Source: Porticoccaceae bacterium
GTDB lineage: Bacteria > Pseudomonadota > Gammaproteobacteria > Pseudomonadales > Porticoccaceae
Assembly: GCA_018654575.1 (NCBI GenBank)
Contig: JABILI010000039.1
Coordinates: 1-41,260 of the forward strand
DNA length: 41,260 nt
Direction: 5' to 3'
Under the pieces are notes generated by a model, which saw nothing but the letters and a program-made list of their open reading frames with translations, was not told where the DNA came from and ran no database searches. The position numbers were made by a program, and so were the translations under genes. Shown here in pieces: positions 15,702 to 23,752 of the stretch (positions are counted from its first letter, which is position 1; every line of letters starts with the position of its first letter).

Positions 15702-16747
15702 TAGGCTCCCAGTACGTCCCGAACAGCGGCAAGAACTTTATCGACATTGGGAACGTAAGCATCTTCCAGCTCAGGGGCAAAAGGAACCGGCGTATGTGGT
15801 GCAGTCACGGTACGAATTGGAGCTCTGAGGCTAAAGAAGCCTTTCTCAGCAACGATACCGGCAATGTCAGAGGCTAGGCCGCAGCGAGGATTGCCTTCAT
15901 CGACCACAACCAATCTGCCAGTAACTTCGACACTCTCAAGAATCGCCTCATCATCCAGTGGTGAAACGGTGCGAGGATCAATAACATCGCAGGTGATCCC
16001 CTCTTTCGCCAAAATATCTGCCGCAGCAATGGCATGAGTGACCATGTTAGAGATAGCAACGATAGTGACATCTTTACCTTGGCGAGGGAACGCGGCTTCA
16101 CCAAAAGGTATGGCATACTGCTCGTCTGGCACTTCACACTCATTGTTGTACATGACTTTATGCTCGAGAAAGATCACAGGATCCTCATCGCGAATCGCTT
16201 GCACCATCAAGCCTTTGGCATCGTAGGCATTGCTCGGCATCACTACTTTCAGGCCAGGAATATGGGTAACAACCGAGTGGAGTATACTGGAATGCTGAGC
16301 GCCTGCTCTCCAACCAGCGCCCACTGTTCCTCTAATTACCATTGGAGTTTTGGATTTGCCGCCGAACATATAGCGAAACTTAGCAGCTTGATTAAAGATC
16401 TGGTCGAAGGACACGCCAATAAAGTCAAAGAACATCAGTTCAGCGATTGGGCGGAGACCATTGTTGGCAGCGCCGGCGGCGGCACCAATAATGGCTGCTT
16501 CAGAAATAGGGGTATCGATCACTCTCTCTCGACCGACCTCTGGCATCAGACCTTTAGTTACACCAAAAACACCACCATAGGCATCGTCTTGGCCGTCACA
16601 GCCAGCGCCACCGGAGACTTCTTCACCGAGAACTATAACAGTTGGATCCCGGCGCATCTCTTCACGAATGGCATCATTGAGGGCTTCACGGTAAGCCTTG
16701 ATTGAGGTCTTACCGCCTATTTTTGCATCATTAGAATTAGTAGTCAT
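15701..16747 (-). CDS. 2-oxoacid (acetoin-type) dehydrogenase E1 component, beta subunit
   Basis: About 348 residues from ATG 16747. An in-frame start at 16777 lies inside the E1alpha gene, while AAGGG sits 7 bases before the 16747 ATG, just after the E1alpha stop (16758). Features are the transketolase pyrimidine domain (VIVLGEEVSGGAG, then DTPISEAAIIGAAAGAA), GGKSKTPMVIRG and HSSILHSVV, and the C-terminal transketolase domain with DPRTVSPLDDEAI and VVVDEGNPRCG. This is the AcoB/PdhB family. It pairs with E1alpha to decarboxylate a 2-oxo acid, or cleave a 2-hydroxyketone or diketone, on thiamine diphosphate. Confidence 0.94.
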   Translation of the reverse strand: MTTNSNDAKIGGKTSIKAYREALNDAIREEMRRDPTVIVLGEEVSGGAGCDGQDDAYGGVFGVTKGLMPEVGRERVIDTPISEAAIIGAAAGAANNGLRPIAELMFFDFIGVSFDQIFNQAAKFRYMFGGKSKTPMVIRGTVGAGWRAGAQHSSILHSVVTHIPGLKVVMPSNAYDAKGLMVQAIRDEDPVIFLEHKVMYNNECEVPDEQYAIPFGEAAFPRQGKDVTIVAISNMVTHAIAAADILAKEGITCDVIDPRTVSPLDDEAILESVEVTGRLVVVDEGNPRCGLASDIAGIVAEKGFFSLRAPIRTVTAPHTPVPFAPELEDAYVPNVDKVLAAVRDVLGA

Positions 16748-16757
16748 CTCGGTACCC

Positions 16758-17729
16758 TTAGTATGAACTGTAGACATCGGACAAAAGGTCCGTGGAGGGA
16801 TCTGGGCGCGGGGCAGCTAGACCATCCGCAACAGCTTTTTCTATTTCGGCTACGATTTCCTTATCTATCGCATTCATAGTCGCGGCTTTTAACCAGCCTT
16901 CTTTAATGACTCGAGCGCGGAATATTTTTAAGCAGTCCTCGGTTTTACGGGCATTTTTAACTTCATCTTCGCCGCGGTAAAGCTGTGGGTCACCAATAAA
17001 GTGGCCGTCAAAGCGGACACACTTGGCCTCAATAGAAGTAGGGCCACCGCCATCGCGAGCCCGTTGAGTCGCAACCTTGATGGCGTCATACGTTGCAAAG
17101 AAGTCGTTTCCATCAACGTATTCAGCCGGCATACCGAAGCCGGCGTTTCGGTCTGTCAGGCTGTCGCAGCCAAGACCATAGTTAGCAGCAGTACCTTCAG
17201 CGTAACCGTTGTTTTCATAAATAAATATATGAGGAAGCTGTAAAACAACGGCCATATTCATCGCCTCCATGGTCGTGCCTTGATTGGCGCTTCCATCACC
17301 GTTGAACGACAGAGCGACATTTTTAGTACCCAAGGTCTTAGCTGCCAGGGCAGCACCGTTTACGAGTGGCGGGCCGCCGCCAACAATCGCGTTAGCTCCT
17401 AGCATGCCTTTATCGATATCGGCAATATGCATGGAGCCACCTTTACCTTTGCACAGGCCGGTAGATCGGCCCATGACCTCTTTCATCATTCCACCGACGT
17501 CACAGCCTTTGGCGATACAGTGACCGTGACCGCGGTGAGTGCTACCAATTATGTCACTGTCGCTAAGATCAATACAGGCTGCTACAGCAATAGCCTCTTG
17601 ACCGTTAGATGCATGAACGAAGCCGGGAATATTACCTCCCATGAACTCTTTGATACAGCGTTCTTCGAACTCGCGAATGGTTCTCATCGAGCGGTAGGCC
17701 CTTAGCAGAAAATCCTCTTGGTATGGCAT
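16758..17729 (-). CDS. 2-oxoacid (acetoin-type) dehydrogenase E1 component, alpha subunit
   Basis: 323 residues, as in AcoA-type E1alpha (shorter than PdhA of the E. coli kind, which is fused). Start: MPYQEDFLLRAYRSMRTIRE. The thiamine diphosphate motif is GDGSANQG (Gly144-Asp145-Gly146) to ENNGYA (172-177). GGSMHIAD and the phospho-loop-like GHFIGDPQLYRG are also family marks. The nearest family is acetoin dehydrogenase or a related alpha-diketone cleaving enzyme, but a 2-oxoacid substrate from the neighbouring pathway is equally possible. It is the first gene of a nine-gene operon ending at 8426, and its promoter is at 17770-17797. Confidence 0.94.
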   Translation of the reverse strand: MPYQEDFLLRAYRSMRTIREFEERCIKEFMGGNIPGFVHASNGQEAIAVAACIDLSDSDIIGSTHRGHGHCIAKGCDVGGMMKEVMGRSTGLCKGKGGSMHIADIDKGMLGANAIVGGGPPLVNGAALAAKTLGTKNVALSFNGDGSANQGTTMEAMNMAVVLQLPHIFIYENNGYAEGTAANYGLGCDSLTDRNAGFGMPAEYVDGNDFFATYDAIKVATQRARDGGGPTSIEAKCVRFDGHFIGDPQLYRGEDEVKNARKTEDCLKIFRARVIKEGWLKAATMNAIDKEIVAEIEKAVADGLAAPRPDPSTDLLSDVYSSY

Positions 17730-17768
17730 GGAGATGAACCTTTAGTTAGTTTGATTTTAGGTTGAGTA

Positions 17769-17810
17769 AACTATACATCGTTTGTAGAAAAAAACAAACA
17801 TGATGGTTTT
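17769..17810 (-). promoter_or_regulatory. Promoter/operator of the E1alpha operon, shared element
   Basis: On the minus strand TTGTTT (17797-17792) and TATAGT (17775-17770) are 16 bases apart, about 40 bases before ATG 17729. An inverted repeat GTTTGT-N8-ACAAAC (17780-17799) spans the spacer and -35. The 43 bases 17768-17810 line up gap-free with 18464-18506, with identical ATGTATAGTT, TGTTTG-T-run and AAAACC blocks. Confidence 0.55.
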
Positions 17811-17979
17811 AAGGGGAGTTTTGATACTTGAGGTTTGATGGAGGTTTCAGCGCCAAGCAAGAGAAATCAAGCGTGAGATGATGCTACTGATTTTGATAGG
17901 ATGTTTTTTGCAAAACAGACGCTTATCAAAGAGCTTTATATGGTGGATATTAGATTAGAGGGGTATAAGGTTGAGCCTA

Positions 17980-18300
17980 TTAAAACTGTGATGTGGGCAG
18001 GTGTACCGTTAAACCATCGTGGGCATCGGTTATGATGACTTGACAGGACAGGCGACTATTGTCTTTTGGCTCGGTAACGCACTCAAGTAAGTCCTTTTCC
18101 ATCTCGCTAGCGGGATCAATTTTGGCTATCCAGTTGTTTTCGATATAGCAGTGGCAGGTAGCGCAACTGCAAGAACCGCCGCACTCGGCAAGGATTCCTT
18201 CGACCACATTATCGACAGCCGCTTGCATTAGGCTGCTACCGATTTCAGCGTTGACTTCTTGATTATTACCGTCGGCTTGTATGAAGGTGATTGTGGGCAT
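17980..18300 (-). CDS. 2Fe-2S ferredoxin, putidaredoxin/adrenodoxin type
   Basis: 106 residues. Cluster ligands are Cys40-X5-Cys46-X2-Cys49 and Cys86 (ECGGSCSCATC ... RLSCQVI), the adrenodoxin spacing with X36 before the last Cys. An extra Cys44 and Cys51 are present. Such ferredoxins usually feed cytochromes P450, sometimes Rieske oxygenases. No P450 and no ferredoxin reductase gene is in the window, so the partner is either elsewhere or one of the two Rieske oxygenases. It has its own promoter with the shared element, with a leader of about 160 bases. Confidence 0.93.
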   Translation of the reverse strand: MPTITFIQADGNNQEVNAEIGSSLMQAAVDNVVEGILAECGGSCSCATCHCYIENNWIAKIDPASEMEKDLLECVTEPKDNSRLSCQVIITDAHDGLTVHLPTSQF

Positions 18301-18463
18301 ACTTAGGTTCCATTGATAAAATCGTTTGCAGAGGGTTATTAATATTTGATTAAACCCGCTATTTTGTAGTTTGGGAAGATCTATGGTCTTAGTTAGTCAA
18401 AAAGCCTAACTTTTAGGGAGATGCGTTTTCCGGTCCAAACCCCGCCAGGTTATCTGGTCGGCG

Positions 18464-18506
18464 AAACTATACATTATTTCAATTAAAAAACAAACAGATC
18501 GGTTTT
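18464..18506 (-). promoter_or_regulatory. Promoter of the 2Fe-2S ferredoxin gene, shared element
   Basis: On the minus strand TTGTTT (18493-18488) and TATAGT (18471-18466) are 16 bases apart, the same geometry as the E1alpha promoter. Upstream AAAACC and downstream ATGTATAGTTT blocks match that copy exactly. The 160-base leader contains a small hairpin CCTAA-AAG-TTAGG followed by CTTTTT (18405-18424), which could attenuate transcription. Confidence 0.5.
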
Positions 18507-18569
18507 TTAGGTAAGATGCTACTAATCTATTTTCGGGTTCTTATCATTTGCTGGGATTATACCCATCTA

Positions 18570-19796
18570 CTATCTGCCCGACGGAATATCTTTAAACGCC
18601 AGGCCTTTGTCTGCCCTAGGATCTTGTGGTAACCCTAGAACCCGTTCAGCGATAATATTTTTCAAAATCTCATCGGTGCCACCGGCAATTCGTAGCCCCG
18701 CTGACCCCAACCATGCATTGTGGAAATCATGAACATCGGAAAGCTCAGTTTTTAACATGCCCGCCATGTCCAGGGAGTCGATACCAAAGTTACCAATGGC
18801 CTGTAATTTGTTAGCACTGACTACCTTGGTAATGGAGGCCTCAGGACCCGGTGTATCTCCTTTGGAGAGGGCTGACATGGTTCGCAGCTTGGTATTTCTA
18901 AGGCCGCTTGCCTGACAGTACCAGTCAGCAATGGACTCTCGCACCGCACGATTTTGTATTAGAGCTTGCCCATGATCGTCCTGACCCTGAGCCCACTCAA
19001 AGGCCTCAGTGGCGTCGACTCCCTTAGCGTCACCCACAGCGAGTCTTTCGTTCATTAAGGTGGTGATAGCGACCCTCCAACCATCACCAATCGCTCCCAG
19101 CCTTTGGCTGTCTGGGATGCGGACGTCATTAAAGTACACCTCATTAAAAGATGATCCACCGGTAATCTGTTTGATCGGCTTGATATCAATCCCGGAAGAT
19201 TTCATATCCACAAAGAAAAAGGTCATGCCGGCATGTTTATCGACATTGGGGTCGTGTCTAACAACAATGATGCCGTAGTCACAAAATTGTGCACCTGAGG
19301 TCCAAACTTTTTGGCCATTGATAATCCAGTCATCGCCGTCTTGTACCGCTTTACTTCGCAGGCCAGCTACATCAGACCCCGCTGAGGGCTCGGAGAATAG
19401 TTGGCACCAAATTTCTTCGCCAGCGGCCATGGGTGGCAGATAGCGTTGCTTTTGTTGTTCGGTGGCATATTGCATCATCACTGGCCCTGCCATGCCTAGA
19501 CCAATTTCATAGATACCTTGAGGAACATTAAACTTTACTTCTTCTTGGCCCCAAATAATTCTCTCAAGCGGTGAGGCCTCTAAACCACCATAAATTTTTG
19601 GCCAATGCAGCATCGCCCAGCCAGCGTCGAACTTCTTTTTTTGCCAGCTTCTTGCAGCGTCTAGGAAGTCCTGCGACCCCGGCTCGCCATGAGGGTTATG
19701 ATTAACAACCTGTGTTTTGAGTTGTGCATTATCTTGCAACCAGGCGCTGCATTTGGCTCTAAATTGAGCTTGCTGTTCACTGTCATTAAAATTCAT
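18570..19796 (-). CDS. Acyl-CoA dehydrogenase, FAD-binding subunit of a likely heteromeric pair
   Basis: 408 residues with a full ACAD layout. There is an N-terminal helical domain, QLFSEPSAGSDVAGLRS (flavin/substrate loop), WIINGQKVWTSGAQF, VYFNDVRIPDSQRLG and the C-terminal GLRIAGGTDEILKNIIAERV with VLGLP. These are the motifs of the larger partner in ACAD pairs. It is 1 base after the second ACAD gene, so translation is probably coupled. It would introduce a 2,3 double bond into an acyl-CoA made from the pathway substrate. The long-branch, side-chain type (FadE28/ChsE-like) is more likely than a general fatty-acid enzyme, as inferred from its partner and the nearby Ltp/DUF35 pair. Confidence 0.94.
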   Translation of the reverse strand: MNFNDSEQQAQFRAKCSAWLQDNAQLKTQVVNHNPHGEPGSQDFLDAARSWQKKKFDAGWAMLHWPKIYGGLEASPLERIIWGQEEVKFNVPQGIYEIGLGMAGPVMMQYATEQQKQRYLPPMAAGEEIWCQLFSEPSAGSDVAGLRSKAVQDGDDWIINGQKVWTSGAQFCDYGIIVVRHDPNVDKHAGMTFFFVDMKSSGIDIKPIKQITGGSSFNEVYFNDVRIPDSQRLGAIGDGWRVAITTLMNERLAVGDAKGVDATEAFEWAQGQDDHGQALIQNRAVRESIADWYCQASGLRNTKLRTMSALSKGDTPGPEASITKVVSANKLQAIGNFGIDSLDMAGMLKTELSDVHDFHNAWLGSAGLRIAGGTDEILKNIIAERVLGLPQDPRADKGLAFKDIPSGR

Positions 19797-19797
19797 A

Positions 19798-20925
19798 TCA
19801 GACCCCTTGATTAACGTTGGCAGGCTGGGCTTTTTCTAACCCATGGATGAGTTTTTCCTTCCACGTTGCAAGGGAGCCGACATTTAAAGAGAGTAACTTA
19901 GCGCGCCGATAGAAAAGATGGCAATCGTACTCCCATGTGAAACCATTACCGCCATGAGTTTGTATGTTTTCTTGCGAACAATAATCAAACGCCTGGGTGG
20001 CACTGACTCTTGCGGTAGCAGCTGCTACATTGAGTTCTACTGATTCAGTAGAAAGCGCCCAGGCACCATAGTAGCTGTTAGATTTGGCGAGGGTTAATTT
20101 GATATACATATCTGCCAGCTTGTGCTTAATCGCCTGATAGGAACCAATAGCACGACCAAAGGCAAACCGCTGTTGCGCGTAACTCGTCGCCATATCAAGT
20201 GCCGCTTGAGCGCCACCTATTTGTTCAAAGCTGAACATGACAGCCGCTTGGTCGAGCAGGTTTTGTAATAGCGTCCAGCCTTCACCTTGATCCCCTAATA
20301 GCTGGCTGCTTGCATTATTAAAGTCGATGGAGAAATGACCTCGACTGTCGTCAATGGTGTCTTGTTTTTGGATACTACATTCATCACCCAGCTCAACCAA
20401 TCGCAACTCGATACCTGTTTCGCCATTACAGACAACAATGACATGGGTGGCTATACCGGCGTCGGGAACAGCAATTTTGGTACCCGACACTGCGTTGTTG
20501 ACGGCCGTAGTATTAATATTTTGTGCGGTTGGCGCCAGTAATTGCTCGGTTATAGCCACTGTGCCAATGCATTCTCCGTTAACCAATTTTGGTAGTAGAT
20601 CTTGTTTTATTTCATTGCTAGCGAACTTGATAATGGCCTCGGTAAAAAGGTATACCGATGATGAGAACGGGACTGGAGCGAGTGATCGACCTAGTTCCTC
20701 TGCGATAACGCAAAGTTCGAGATGACCTAAACCCAATCCATCATACTGCTCTGGTATTCTAATTCCGGTCCACCCCATGGCTATAATTTTCTGCCATAAA
20801 TCGATATCTAATGCTTGCTGTGCGTCCAATACACTTCGGCTTCTTTGCAATGATTGTTCTTTTTCAAGAAATTTTTGCGCTTCGGATTGAAGGAATTTTT
20901 GATCGTCTGAAAAGTCTAGGTTCAT
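19798..20925 (-). CDS. Acyl-CoA dehydrogenase, second subunit of the pair
   Basis: 375 residues: MNLDFSDDQKFLQSEAQKFL, WTGIRIPEQYDGLGLGHLEL, a weak flavin loop (VAITEQLLAPTAQ in place of the usual EP.AGSD), QRFAFGRAIGSYQAIKHKLAD and the closing HGGNGFTWEYDCHLFYRRAK. The degenerate middle loop and the H-G-G-X-G-F-T-W-E motif mark the partner subunit of alpha2beta2 ACADs, in which each subunit contributes half of the two active sites. It is the first gene of the two-gene unit. A possible -10 TATATC lies about 40 bases upstream. Confidence 0.92.
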   Translation of the reverse strand: MNLDFSDDQKFLQSEAQKFLEKEQSLQRSRSVLDAQQALDIDLWQKIIAMGWTGIRIPEQYDGLGLGHLELCVIAEELGRSLAPVPFSSSVYLFTEAIIKFASNEIKQDLLPKLVNGECIGTVAITEQLLAPTAQNINTTAVNNAVSGTKIAVPDAGIATHVIVVCNGETGIELRLVELGDECSIQKQDTIDDSRGHFSIDFNNASSQLLGDQGEGWTLLQNLLDQAAVMFSFEQIGGAQAALDMATSYAQQRFAFGRAIGSYQAIKHKLADMYIKLTLAKSNSYYGAWALSTESVELNVAAATARVSATQAFDYCSQENIQTHGGNGFTWEYDCHLFYRRAKLLSLNVGSLATWKEKLIHGLEKAQPANVNQGV

Positions 20926-20991
20926 AGTTCTGTGCTTTTTAAATTCATTAAGGAGTGAACGAGTAGGGATAGGATATAACTTAATTTAGCG

Positions 20992-21272
20992 TCAACGCAA
21001 GATTAAGCGTCTATTGCTTAGTTTTGCCAGATACTCTTTGCCAATCTTGGGTTTGATAAATAAACCCAACATGGCCTCGAATGAAAAGTATTCCAAAGCC
21101 CTGAGGGGTCAGGAGTGATTTCAGCCCAAAGATTTACCGCAAGTGAGGAGATTATTAAAAAGAGTGTAGCTCGCATGATTAATCCTGTGAATAATGCAAT
21201 GGATGCGCCAAAGCCATCTAGTGGCGAGTCTATGGTGTTGAGACTCCTTGCAAGATGCAATATTGAATGCAC
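20992..21272 (-). pseudogene. Possible decayed small membrane protein; otherwise no gene seen in 20926-21297
   Basis: The 372-base stretch between the ACAD pair and ctaA holds no recognisable gene. On the minus strand an 84-codon frame (21272-21018) contains a hydrophobic helix (MRATLFLIISSLAVNLWAEI). At about 21085 the neighbouring frame takes over with protein-like sequence (ALEYFSFEAMLGLFIKPKIG, then KEYLAKLSNRRLILR) and stops at 20992. This could be a one-helix or two-helix membrane protein broken by a frameshift, or a chance open frame. No family was recognised. A plus-strand frame of about 54 codons also spans part of it. Confidence 0.25.
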
Positions 21273-21297
21273 GCTCTAGACCTCACGTTATGAGGTA

Positions 21298-22356
21298 CTA
21301 CAGCCCCTTGGGCTCTGATTCATGGGTAAAAGAATGACTGACGAATAGGGAAGCAGTTAAAAGCGCAACCGCGCAAACTTGGTGGGCGGCAGCAACAGGC
21401 ACTGGAATATAAAAGATCAGAGTGCTAATACCTAAACTGACTTGCAGAAATAACAAACCAATGAAGCAGTAGATGGCAATTCTTAGAGATCCCTGCAGGT
21501 CAGACTTAAGAGCTTTGTAAGCAAACGTTAGCACCAGGCAAACAATGAGATAGGCAAGCATACGATGATTAAATTGAATCGTCAGCATGTCTTCAAAAGC
21601 TGAAAGCCAGATCGGCTGAAGACTATATAATCCCGGTGGGATAAAGCTGTCACCCATCAAAGGCCAAGTCGGATAGGGCACTCCTGCGCGAGTACCAGCG
21701 ACTAAACCACCTGAAAGAATCATTAAAAATATCAACCCGCTTAGGGTGAAGGAAAAGCGCCTGAGGTGGTTTGGTTGAGGACGCTTAGGTGCAAGCAGGT
21801 CTAGTGCGGTCCAGATAATAAATCCATAGACGAATACGGCTAGCCCGAGATGCGCGGTCAAACGGTATTGGCTAACATGGGGGTTATCGACTAAGCCACT
21901 TTTAACCATGTACCAACCCAGCAGTCCTTGACTACCGCCTAATACCAGCATGGCCACGAGCCTTGGAGTTAAACCTGGTGCTATACGTTTGGTAAAGAGG
22001 AACAATAAGAATGGCAACACAAAAAGAATCCCAATAAAACGACCTAAGACGCGATGCAAGTACTCGTACATGAAGATGGACTTGAACTCTTCTAGGGTCA
22101 TAGTGAAGTTGGTTTTTTGGTATTCAGGGTATTGCTGGTATTTGAGAAACATTTCTTGCCAGTCTGCCAGAGATAAGGGCGGAATAATTCCCGCCAGAGG
22201 TTTCCATTCGACCATCGACAAACCGGAGTTAGTTAGACGCGTCACGCCACCGAGTAAGATCATGCCAAAAATAACGGCAGCGCATACTAGCAACCAGTAC
22301 GCGATTTGACGATTAAATCGTGATTGTTGTTCAGGTGATGCTGGATGTTGAAGCAT
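21298..22356 (-). CDS. ctaA: Heme A synthase, COX15/CtaA family
   Basis: 352 residues with eight predicted membrane segments. The N-terminal hallmark is GGVTRLTNSGLSMVEWKP, followed by EYLHRVLGR (His101). Further heme-ligand helices are LTAHLGLAVF, FNHRMLAYLI and VAAHQVCAVALL. The enzyme oxidises the C8 methyl of heme O to make heme A for aa3-type cytochrome oxidase. The long loop after the first helix marks the COX15 (type 2) form. The usual neighbours ctaB/cyoE and surf1 are not here. It lies 2 bases after the MATE gene, so it is probably transcribed with it. Confidence 0.95.
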   Translation of the reverse strand: MLQHPASPEQQSRFNRQIAYWLLVCAAVIFGMILLGGVTRLTNSGLSMVEWKPLAGIIPPLSLADWQEMFLKYQQYPEYQKTNFTMTLEEFKSIFMYEYLHRVLGRFIGILFVLPFLLFLFTKRIAPGLTPRLVAMLVLGGSQGLLGWYMVKSGLVDNPHVSQYRLTAHLGLAVFVYGFIIWTALDLLAPKRPQPNHLRRFSFTLSGLIFLMILSGGLVAGTRAGVPYPTWPLMGDSFIPPGLYSLQPIWLSAFEDMLTIQFNHRMLAYLIVCLVLTFAYKALKSDLQGSLRIAIYCFIGLLFLQVSLGISTLIFYIPVPVAAAHQVCAVALLTASLFVSHSFTHESEPKGL

Positions 22357-22358
22357 AA

Positions 22359-23699
22359 CTAGGATCGCTCAGTATTGATGGGATGACCTTTGAACCAGTC
22401 TTTTTTACGAAAACGCCGCATATTTAGACTTGATTTTATCGAAAAATCAGCCAAAGAGGTAGCGTATAGCCATACGACATCTACACCCATTGTAACCATT
22501 ATCCAAGGAGCGACAATACGGGTTATAGCAATGCTAAATATAGTCACTTTCATCGGGTAGCGGGTATCACCTGCGCCTCTAAGAGCGCCAGCCATACTGA
22601 ATTCGATGGCCATTAGAGGTAAACAGGCGCTTAAAATATAGGTAAACTGAACCATGTGGTGAATAACGAGGGGATCGGCAATCATAAAGCTGGCGATCTC
22701 TCGTGCATACCAACTCATCAGCACACCGCCAGAGATCATTATGTACAGGCAGGTGCGCATAGTTTTCCAGCCAGCGTCATAAGCATCTTGATGGTCACCT
22801 GCGCCTAAATGCTGACTAACGAGCGTAGCGCTTGAGATAGAAAAGCTATAAGCAACGACAATAACGATACCGAGTATCGATAAGCCTATGCCATAAGCAG
22901 CAAAAGGCTCATTACCATAGCCTGCTAAAAAAACCATAAAGATGAGCAGACCGCCCTGAAAGAAGGCTTGCTCGAAAGCCGCGGGCATTCCGATATTGAC
23001 GAGCTGTTTACCATTGGCTAACAAGTCTGGCATTGGACTGGTAGGTTTGAAATTAAAGCCGCCGAAAACCCAGATTAGTAAAAACGTGATGATGGTTACG
23101 GACATAGCTATACCTCCACCAATCGCTAAGCCTGAAATACCCATGATAGGTAAACCAACCCATCCAAAGGTCATAGCTGCACCAAGAATGACGCTCAGGA
23201 TGACACCAAAGATGGCCGTCCATAGCGGGGTGGTGCTGTCGCCAGTGGCTCGAAACGACATATTGAATACCAGCGTGGATAACATTGCTGGTGCGAAAAT
23301 TGCAGTCCAGAAAGTGAAATCAACGGCCATTCTATGAGCATCTTCAGATAGATTAAAAATGCCCACTAACTGCTCGCGAAAGGGAATTGCAATCCATGCG
23401 AAGAGCAAGCCATCTAAAAAAAACAACAGTATTGAAAGCGACGCAAAACGACCCGCTAAAAGTTGATTGTTGGCTCCCCAATATTTACCTACCATCGCGG
23501 TGGTGCCACTACAGAGGCCCATCACTATAGCGTGAAGTACAAAATAAAGACGCTGGCCCGTAGTTACCGCCGACACGGCGTCGGCGCCCAAACTACCTGC
23601 CATTTTTAGAAATGCGACACCCATCAGCATGTAAGTAATATTACTGATAATGGTTGGCCAGGTAAGGCGCCAGATGCTAATAGTAGAGATGGGTGACAT
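22359..23699 (-). CDS. MATE-family efflux transporter
   Basis: 446 residues, about 12 membrane segments in two similar halves. Family marks are WRLTWPTIISNITYMLMGVA at the start, the first-half loop YFVLHAIVMGLCSGTTAMVGKYWGAN and the second-half VSQHLGAGDHQDAY. MATE proteins export cationic drugs, dyes or metabolites using Na+ or H+. The substrate is unknown. Its start lies close to that of ung on the opposite strand, so the two promoters overlap. Confidence 0.94.
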   Translation of the reverse strand: MSPISTISIWRLTWPTIISNITYMLMGVAFLKMAGSLGADAVSAVTTGQRLYFVLHAIVMGLCSGTTAMVGKYWGANNQLLAGRFASLSILLFFLDGLLFAWIAIPFREQLVGIFNLSEDAHRMAVDFTFWTAIFAPAMLSTLVFNMSFRATGDSTTPLWTAIFGVILSVILGAAMTFGWVGLPIMGISGLAIGGGIAMSVTIITFLLIWVFGGFNFKPTSPMPDLLANGKQLVNIGMPAAFEQAFFQGGLLIFMVFLAGYGNEPFAAYGIGLSILGIVIVVAYSFSISSATLVSQHLGAGDHQDAYDAGWKTMRTCLYIMISGGVLMSWYAREIASFMIADPLVIHHMVQFTYILSACLPLMAIEFSMAGALRGAGDTRYPMKVTIFSIAITRIVAPWIMVTMGVDVVWLYATSLADFSIKSSLNMRRFRKKDWFKGHPINTERS

Positions 23700-23752
23700 A
23701 GCGTTCTATGATAACATCTACCACCATTAGTGGTCAGTCATTTAAGGCAAAT

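Noticed and set aside
16034-16705. A 223-codon plus-strand open frame
   Set aside because: It lies wholly antisense to E1beta, whose motifs are unmistakable. Its translation resembles no family, so it is a shadow of codon bias.
12828-17729. Calling the E1-E3 genes acoA, acoB, acoC
   Set aside because: The family is close, but no acoR or acetoin genes are nearby and the surroundings suggest another 2-oxo substrate.
17812-17979. Short plus-strand frames between E1alpha and the ferredoxin gene
   Set aside because: Under 45 codons, no ribosome-binding site and no recognisable protein pattern. The stretch seems to hold only the E1alpha promoter and spacer.
8426-20925. Naming the cluster as a cholesterol or steroid pathway (kshA, ltp2, fadE28/29 symbols)
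   Set aside because: The parts are reminiscent, but no KstD, Hsa or other steroid-specific gene is present, so the substrate remains open.
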